Assembly: GCA_016210245.1 (NCBI GenBank)
Contig: JACQUR010000322.1
Span: 1 to 9,381 of the forward strand
Direction: 5' to 3'
Source: Chloroflexota bacterium
GTDB taxonomy: Bacteria; Chloroflexota; UBA6077; JACQUR01
Length of the DNA stretch: 9,381 nucleotides
Part shown: one piece after another, positions 6,419-9,381 of the stretch
Layout: each line of letters begins with the position of its first letter
Position numbering within the stretch: position 1 is the stretch's first letter
Notes under the pieces: generated by a model
The model's database searches: none
Told to the model about the DNA's origin: nothing
What the model saw: only the letters and a program-made list of their open reading frames with translations
Program-made: the position numbers and the translations under genes

Positions 6419-6423
6419 TCAAT
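6311..6423. repeat. 13-nt inverted repeats flanking 87 nt
   Basis: ATTGAGCTTCAGG at 6311-6323 is the exact reverse complement of CCTGAAGCTCAAT at 6411-6423. The right copy covers the last codon and stop of ynfA (TAT TGA on the minus strand). The enclosed 87 nt has no recognisable gene. A long-loop hairpin, a scar of an inversion, or the ends of a tiny element are all possible. Confidence 0.6.
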
Positions 6424-6769
6424 AGCCCGCGCGCGGCGCGAACATGATGACGAAGACGCCCACCAGGCACACCAGAGCGCCCAGCACGTCCCAGCGGTCG
6501 GGCATCCAGGCGTCCACCCGCCAGCCCCACAGGAGCGACAGGACGACGAAGATGCCGCCGTAGGCCGCGTAGATGCGGCCGAAGGCGGGCTCCCGTTGGA
6601 GCGTGGGGATCATCCCGTACAACACGAGCACGACCGCCCCGACCAGCCCGAAGGGCCAGGCCCGCCCTACGCGCAGCCACTGCCAGACCAGCCAGCCCCC
6701 GCCGATCTCGGCCAGTCCCGCCAAGGCAAACAGTCCCAGGGCGCGCACGATCTCGAAGATCGATACCAT
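6419..6769 (-). CDS. ynfA: YnfA/UPF0060 family small membrane protein
   Basis: Small integral membrane protein of 116 residues with four predicted TM helices, belonging to UPF0060 (YnfA), which is related to the small multidrug resistance superfamily; its physiological role is not established. Strong family signatures are LAGLAEIGGGWLVWQWLR (16-33), VVLVLYGMIPTLQ, FGRIYAAYGGIFVVLSLLWG and DRWDVLGALVCLVGVFVIMF. Length is normal for the family. The ATG is preceded by a G-rich site (GGGGGGAG) only a few nt upstream. It is divergent from the decarboxylase genes, sharing an AT-rich intergenic region (6770-6885), and stands alone as a transcription unit. Confidence 0.92.
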   Translation of the reverse strand: MVSIFEIVRALGLFALAGLAEIGGGWLVWQWLRVGRAWPFGLVGAVVLVLYGMIPTLQREPAFGRIYAAYGGIFVVLSLLWGWRVDAWMPDRWDVLGALVCLVGVFVIMFAPRAGY

Positions 6770-6820
6770 CTCTCCCCCCGTGTCAAATCAAATGAGAATG
6801 TTACCCGGCTGCTCACCCTG

Positions 6821-6849
6821 TTGACAGTACACGTTGATGCGTGTATCGT
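6821..6849 (+). promoter_or_regulatory. Sigma70-type promoter of decarboxylase genes
   Basis: TTGACA (6821-6826, perfect -35), a 17-nt spacer, then TATCGT (6844-6849, four of six matches to TATAAT). Transcription would start near 6856, leaving a leader of about 30 nt before the GTG start at 6886. This also argues against the longer reading frame from GTG 6841, which would start inside the promoter. Confidence 0.65.
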
Positions 6850-6863
6850 GCCGACCATCAACG
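6828..6863. promoter_or_regulatory. Operator-like dyads in decarboxylase promoter
   Basis: Two overlapping inverted repeats sit on the promoter. TACACG-TTGATG-CGTGTA (6828-6845) is a perfect 6+6 dyad filling the -35/-10 spacer. CGTTGATG (6832-6839) and CATCAACG (6856-6863) form a perfect 8+8 dyad with a 16-nt gap that encloses the -10 element. A dimeric repressor or MerR-like activator could bind here. No regulator gene is seen in the window. Confidence 0.5.
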
Positions 6864-6885
6864 AAACCAGGTATGCCTTGCTGAG

Positions 6886-7383
6886 GTGAGCGACCCTTCT
6901 TGCGCCTCGATCCGGGACCAGCTCGCCAGGGCGAACGTGAAGCTGGTCGCCAGCCTCCCGGATGACTGGGTGAGTCCGCTTATCCAGGCGATCGACCGGG
7001 ACAGTCGGTTCATGCATGTGCCGGTCGCCCGGGAGGCGGAGATCGTCGGCATCTGCGCGGGCGCGTTCTTCGCCGGGGTGAACGCGGCGGCGGTCATGGG
7101 CATGGCGGGCGTGCTGGCCAGCGCCCACGAGCTGGCGACCCTCAACCTGATGCACGGCATCCCGCTCCTGATCCTGACCAGCCTGCGCGGCCAGCTCACG
7201 GACTACCGGGTCTACCAGGTCATCCAGGGGCAGGTGGGCATCCCCGTCCTGGACGCACTGGGCATTCCCCACTGGGCCATCGAGCGCCCGGACCAACTCG
7301 ATGAGGTGGCGCAGGCGGTGGAGCACAGCCGGATCATCAAGAAGCCGGCGGCGCTATGCTTCACCCGGGAGATGCTGCGTTGA
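6886..7383 (+). CDS. Split ThDP decarboxylase, Pyr-domain (alpha) subunit
   Basis: N-terminal half of a thiamin-diphosphate-dependent 2-oxoacid decarboxylase, 165 residues, like ComD (sulfopyruvate decarboxylase alpha) and the N-terminal half of phosphonopyruvate decarboxylase. Landmarks: LVASLPDDWVSPLIQAI (20-36), the cofactor-activating glutamate region HVPVAREAEIVGICAGAFF (44-62; Glu50/Glu52) and ATLNLMHGIPLLILTSLRG (84-102). The loop usually reading MQNSGLGN in this family is MGMAGVLA here (71-78), so substrate choice may differ. Start choice: the frame extends to GTG 6841, but that codon overlaps the promoter, and homologous-looking sequence begins at about residue 5 from GTG 6886. Only a weak AGG (6869-6871) precedes it. 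The beta subunit follows after 16 nt; both are needed to form the active site at the dimer interface. Confidence 0.82.
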   Translation: MSDPSCASIRDQLARANVKLVASLPDDWVSPLIQAIDRDSRFMHVPVAREAEIVGICAGAFFAGVNAAAVMGMAGVLASAHELATLNLMHGIPLLILTSLRGQLTDYRVYQVIQGQVGIPVLDALGIPHWAIERPDQLDEVAQAVEHSRIIKKPAALCFTREMLR

Positions 7384-7399
7384 GTCGGAGCGAACCCGC

Positions 7400-7999
7400 G
7401 TGCGCGCGCTAGAGTGCTACCAGGCGCTGGCCCAGCGCTGGCGCGATGAGGTGGTGATCTGCTCGCTGGGCACCAGCCAGCGCGCCTGGTGGAGGCTCAC
7501 CAGGAGCGATCGGCCCTTTTACATGGCCTCGTCCATGGGCCAGGCCTCCTCGTTCGGACTGGGCTTGAGTCTCTGTCTGCCGCAAGCCCGGGTCTGGGTC
7601 TTGAACAGCGACGGCTCGCTGGCGATGAACCTGGGCACGCTGCTGACCGAAGCCCAGTTCCAGCCGAAGAACCTGGTCCACTTCGTCCTCTCGAACCGCT
7701 GTTACCAGACCATTGGCGGCCACGACCTGGTCAACGCCCGCCAGACGGACTACGAGGCCCTGGCCCGGGCCGCGGGTATCGAGCGCGCGTGTACCTTCCG
7801 CACCCTTGAAGACCTGTCGTCCGGCCTGGACCGCGTGCTGGAGGCCGAGGCGTACGCGTTCGTGGTGCTGGAAGTCGAGAAGCAGCCGGAACGGGTGGGT
7901 GACTTCATCCCGATCGAGGGCCAGGAGCTGAAGTATCGCTTCGGCCGCCACCTCGAGCGGCAATTCGGCATCCAGGTGTTTGGACCGGAGGGATACTAG
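7400..7999 (+). CDS. Split ThDP decarboxylase, PP-domain (beta) subunit
   Basis: C-terminal half of the same enzyme, 199 residues, ComE-like, binding the diphosphate and Mg of ThDP. After a lead (LECYQALAQRWRDEVVICSL) come YMASSMGQASSFGLGLSL (41-58) and the ThDP motif from Asp71 (NSDGSLAMNLGTL, 69-81) to Asn99 (LSNRCYQTIGGH, 97-108). The usual GDG is SDG here. Start choice: the frame is open upstream within the alpha gene, but GTG 7400 has GGAG at 7387-7390, 9 nt upstream, and the protein-like sequence begins there. The product would act with the alpha subunit on sulfopyruvate, phosphonopyruvate or another 3-substituted 2-oxoacid; which one is not decidable from sequence. A heptamer hairpin follows 5 nt after the stop and may end the transcript. 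Confidence 0.85.
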   Translation: MRALECYQALAQRWRDEVVICSLGTSQRAWWRLTRSDRPFYMASSMGQASSFGLGLSLCLPQARVWVLNSDGSLAMNLGTLLTEAQFQPKNLVHFVLSNRCYQTIGGHDLVNARQTDYEALARAAGIERACTFRTLEDLSSGLDRVLEAEAYAFVVLEVEKQPERVGDFIPIEGQELKYRFGRHLERQFGIQVFGPEGY

Positions 8000-8004
8000 A
8001 GGGA

Positions 8005-8088
8005 GTTAACAGTTAACAGTCGACAGTCGACAGTCGACAGTCGACAGCAAAGGCTTAACTGTCGACTGTCGACTGTCAACTGTCAACT
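8005..8088. repeat. Heptamer tandem repeats forming a hairpin
   Basis: Left arm: GTTAACA twice (8005, 8012) then GTCGACA four times (8019-8046). Right arm: GTCGACT twice (8061, 8068) then GTCAACT twice (8075, 8082), preceded by TTAACT. Read from outside, the arms are inverted repeats with one mismatch in each of the two outer heptamers. The hexamers GTTAAC and GTCGAC are palindromic themselves. It lies 5 nt after the beta-subunit stop, so it may act as terminator or mRNA 3'-end stabiliser; no U-tract is seen. It has the same 7-nt design as the repeat at 614-687 but a different sequence. Confidence 0.9.
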
Positions 8089-8109
8089 ACGGGGAGGCAA
8101 GATTGTCGA

Positions 8110-8153
8110 TGTCAGATGATTATGTCCGAGCTAACTGTCATGTGATTTTGTCC
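8110..8153 (+). repeat. Two 18-nt direct repeats at IS left end
   Basis: TGTCAGATGATTATGTCC (8110-8127) and TGTCATGTGATTTTGTCC (8136-8153) match at 15 of 18 positions with a 26-nt period. They lie immediately before the transposase start. Their place suggests transposase-binding sites within the terminal region of the element. Confidence 0.6.
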
Positions 8154-8157
8154 TCCC

Positions 8158-9381
8158 ATGCGAGAGGACCAGATTATCTTGACGACGCGAGAGCAGCTTC
8201 GAGCGATGGTGTTGAATCGAGTCCTGGCCCAGGAGTGGAGCCAGCGCGAGGCCGCCGAGGCCGTGGGCCTGTCCGAGCGCCAGATCCGGCGTCTGCTGGC
8301 CGAGTATGAACGGGAGGGACCCAAGGCATTGATCCACGGCAATCGCGGCCGCCAGCCGGCCCATACGCTGCCTGCCGAGGTGCGGGAGCGAGTGGTGGCG
8401 CTGGCCCGCGACCAGTACGCCGGCTTCAACCACCAGCACTTGACCGAGCGGTTGGTCGACGTGGAGCAGTTGGTGGTGGGGCGGACCACGGTGCGGCAGA
8501 TGTTGCTCGAGGCCGGGCTGCCCAGCCCGCGCACCCGGCGGCCGCCGCAGCATCGGAGCCGTCGGGAGCGGAAGCCACAAGCGGGCATGTTGCTGCAAGC
8601 CGACGGCAGCCGCCACCGGTGGCTGGGGGCGGACGGGCCGTACCTGACGCTGATCGGGGGGATCGACGATGCCACCGGGACCGTGCCCTGGGCGCTGTTT
8701 CGGGAGCAGGAGGATGCCCAGGGGTACATGCTGTGGCTGTGGCAGGTGGTGGAGCGCGAGGGCATCCCCCTGGCGCTGTACGTCGATCGCCACGGGATCT
8801 TCAAGCGCGACCCCCGTCGGCCGCTCACGCTGGAGGAGGAGTTGGCTGGCGGGCCCCTGCCCACCCAGTTTGGGCGGGTGCTGGCCGAACTGGGCATTAC
8901 GCCGATCTATGCCCTGAGCCCCGAAGCCAAGGGGCGGGTCGAGCGGCTGTGGGGCACCCTGCAGGATCGGCTGGTCAGCGAGCTGCGGCTGGCGGGAGCC
9001 ACCACGCGGGAGGCGGCCAACCAGGTGCTGGTCGAGTTTCTGCCCCGCTTCGACGCGCGCTTTGCCGTGCCGGCGGCCCAGCCGGGCTCGGCCTACCGCC
9101 CGCGGCCCGCGGGGTTGGTGCCCGAGCAGGTGTTCTGCTTCAAGTACACCCGCACTGTCACTCCGGACAACACAGTCGACTTCGCCAAGCAGACCCTGCA
9201 ACTGTTGCCCGATGCCCAGCGGGCCAGCTATGTTCGGGCGCAGGTGGAGGTCCATGAGCGCCTGGACGGGAGCCTGGTGGTCTTCTACCAGGGACGCTGT
9301 CTGGCCACTCGGCCCGCTCCGCCCAGTGCGCCGGTGTTGCGTGCGCGGACGGGGCCGCGCGCGGCCCCGTCCGCGCACGCA
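8158..9381 (+). CDS. ISNCY-like DDE transposase, 3'-truncated
   Basis: Open from ATG 8158 to the window edge (408 codons, no stop), so the C-terminus is missing. A helix-turn-helix region is visible at about 27-53 (EWSQREAAEAVGLSERQIRR). The integrase-like core follows with a DDE triad: Asp149 in LLQADGSRHRWLG, Asp210 in LALYVDRHGIFK and Glu262 in SPEAKGRVERLWGTLQDRL. This pattern is typical of one branch of ISNCY transposases. There is no Shine-Dalgarno site before the ATG, which is common for transposase genes. No frameshift is seen, so the enzyme could be active if the missing end is intact. The last 15 codons are formed by the 44-nt palindrome at the window edge and may not be native. Confidence 0.88.
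   Translation, partial: MREDQIILTTREQLRAMVLNRVLAQEWSQREAAEAVGLSERQIRRLLAEYEREGPKALIHGNRGRQPAHTLPAEVRERVVALARDQYAGFNHQHLTERLVDVEQLVVGRTTVRQMLLEAGLPSPRTRRPPQHRSRRERKPQAGMLLQADGSRHRWLGADGPYLTLIGGIDDATGTVPWALFREQEDAQGYMLWLWQVVEREGIPLALYVDRHGIFKRDPRRPLTLEEELAGGPLPTQFGRVLAELGITPIYALSPEAKGRVERLWGTLQDRLVSELRLAGATTREAANQVLVEFLPRFDARFAVPAAQPGSAYRPRPAGLVPEQVFCFKYTRTVTPDNTVDFAKQTLQLLPDAQRASYVRAQVEVHERLDGSLVVFYQGRCLATRPAPPSAPVLRARTGPRAAPSAHA
9338..9381. repeat. Perfect 44-nt palindrome at window edge
   Basis: Bases 9338-9381 equal their own reverse complement, with 22-nt arms and no spacer (outer bases TGCGTGCGCGGACGG, centre CCGCGCGCGG). It lies in frame within the transposase gene and ends exactly at the last base. 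A symmetric end like this can stop an assembly, or reflect a fold-back artefact, or be a real hairpin that extends no further. Confidence 0.9.

Larger units (their letters stand above)
8110..9381 (+). mobile_element. ISNCY-like insertion sequence, right end outside
   Basis: An insertion sequence carrying one long transposase gene. The left end is placed at about 8110, where a pair of TGTC-starting repeats begins 21 nt after the heptamer hairpin; the right end and any matching terminal inverted repeat are beyond the window, so the boundary is an estimate. It appears to have inserted directly downstream of the decarboxylase operon, in the same orientation. Confidence 0.7.

Noticed and set aside
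8005..8088. CRISPR-like short regularly spaced repeat
   Set aside because: The units are contiguous heptamers without spacers and form a hairpin; no cas genes are present.
8131..9378. 415-codon minus-strand ORF opposite the transposase
   Set aside because: The plus frame carries HTH and DDE motifs; the minus frame is a composition-driven shadow.

Overview
The window is GC-rich bacterial DNA, most likely from a Chloroflexota-type genome. That guess rests on overall gene style: densely packed VapBC modules with the SDW-type PIN toxin, many MFS pumps, heptamer-repeat hairpins and GTG starts. It is an inference, not a phylogenetic result. No rRNA, tRNA or CRISPR array was seen.

Layout, left to right. 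(1) 1-563: 3' part of an HpcH/HpaI-family aldolase (+). (2) 564-792: the gap between two convergent gene ends, holding a 27-nt scrap of an MFS gene and a perfect 36-nt-arm hairpin built of heptamers. (3) 793-2704: a minus-strand pair, an AlkD-like DNA alkylation repair protein followed by an MFS exporter that overlaps it by 44 nt. (4) 2804-3532: a plus-strand AbrB-type antitoxin/PIN toxin pair with its own promoter. (5) 3533-3844: no gene, but a 64-nt remnant of an MFS transporter. (6) 3845-4558: a second toxin-antitoxin pair whose PIN toxin gene is frameshifted. (7) 4415-5830: a second MFS transporter (-), whose last 47 codons run antisense through the broken toxin. (8) 5831-6418: about 590 nt with no secure gene and one possible degraded reading frame. 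(9) 6419-6769: ynfA/UPF0060 small membrane protein (-). (10) 6821-7999: a strong promoter with an internal dyad, then the two halves (Pyr and PP domains) of a split ThDP-dependent 2-oxoacid decarboxylase of the sulfopyruvate/phosphonopyruvate decarboxylase type. (11) 8005-8088: a second heptamer-built hairpin. (12) 8110-9381: the left end and most of the transposase gene of an ISNCY-like insertion sequence, cut at the window edge by a perfect 44-nt palindrome.

The split decarboxylase is the only clear metabolic unit and has its own regulated-looking promoter. The aldolase could act on related 2-oxoacid chemistry, but it is 6 kb away and nothing links the two directly. The rest is accessory: export (two MFS, YnfA), repair, and toxin-antitoxin modules, with debris showing that at least one MFS-type gene has been broken up here. 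The most unusual signals are the two 7-nt-periodic hairpins, two separate scraps of genes closely related to the intact MFS transporter, the frameshifted vapC overlapped by an overrunning MFS gene, and the dyad placed exactly between -35 and -10 of the decarboxylase promoter.
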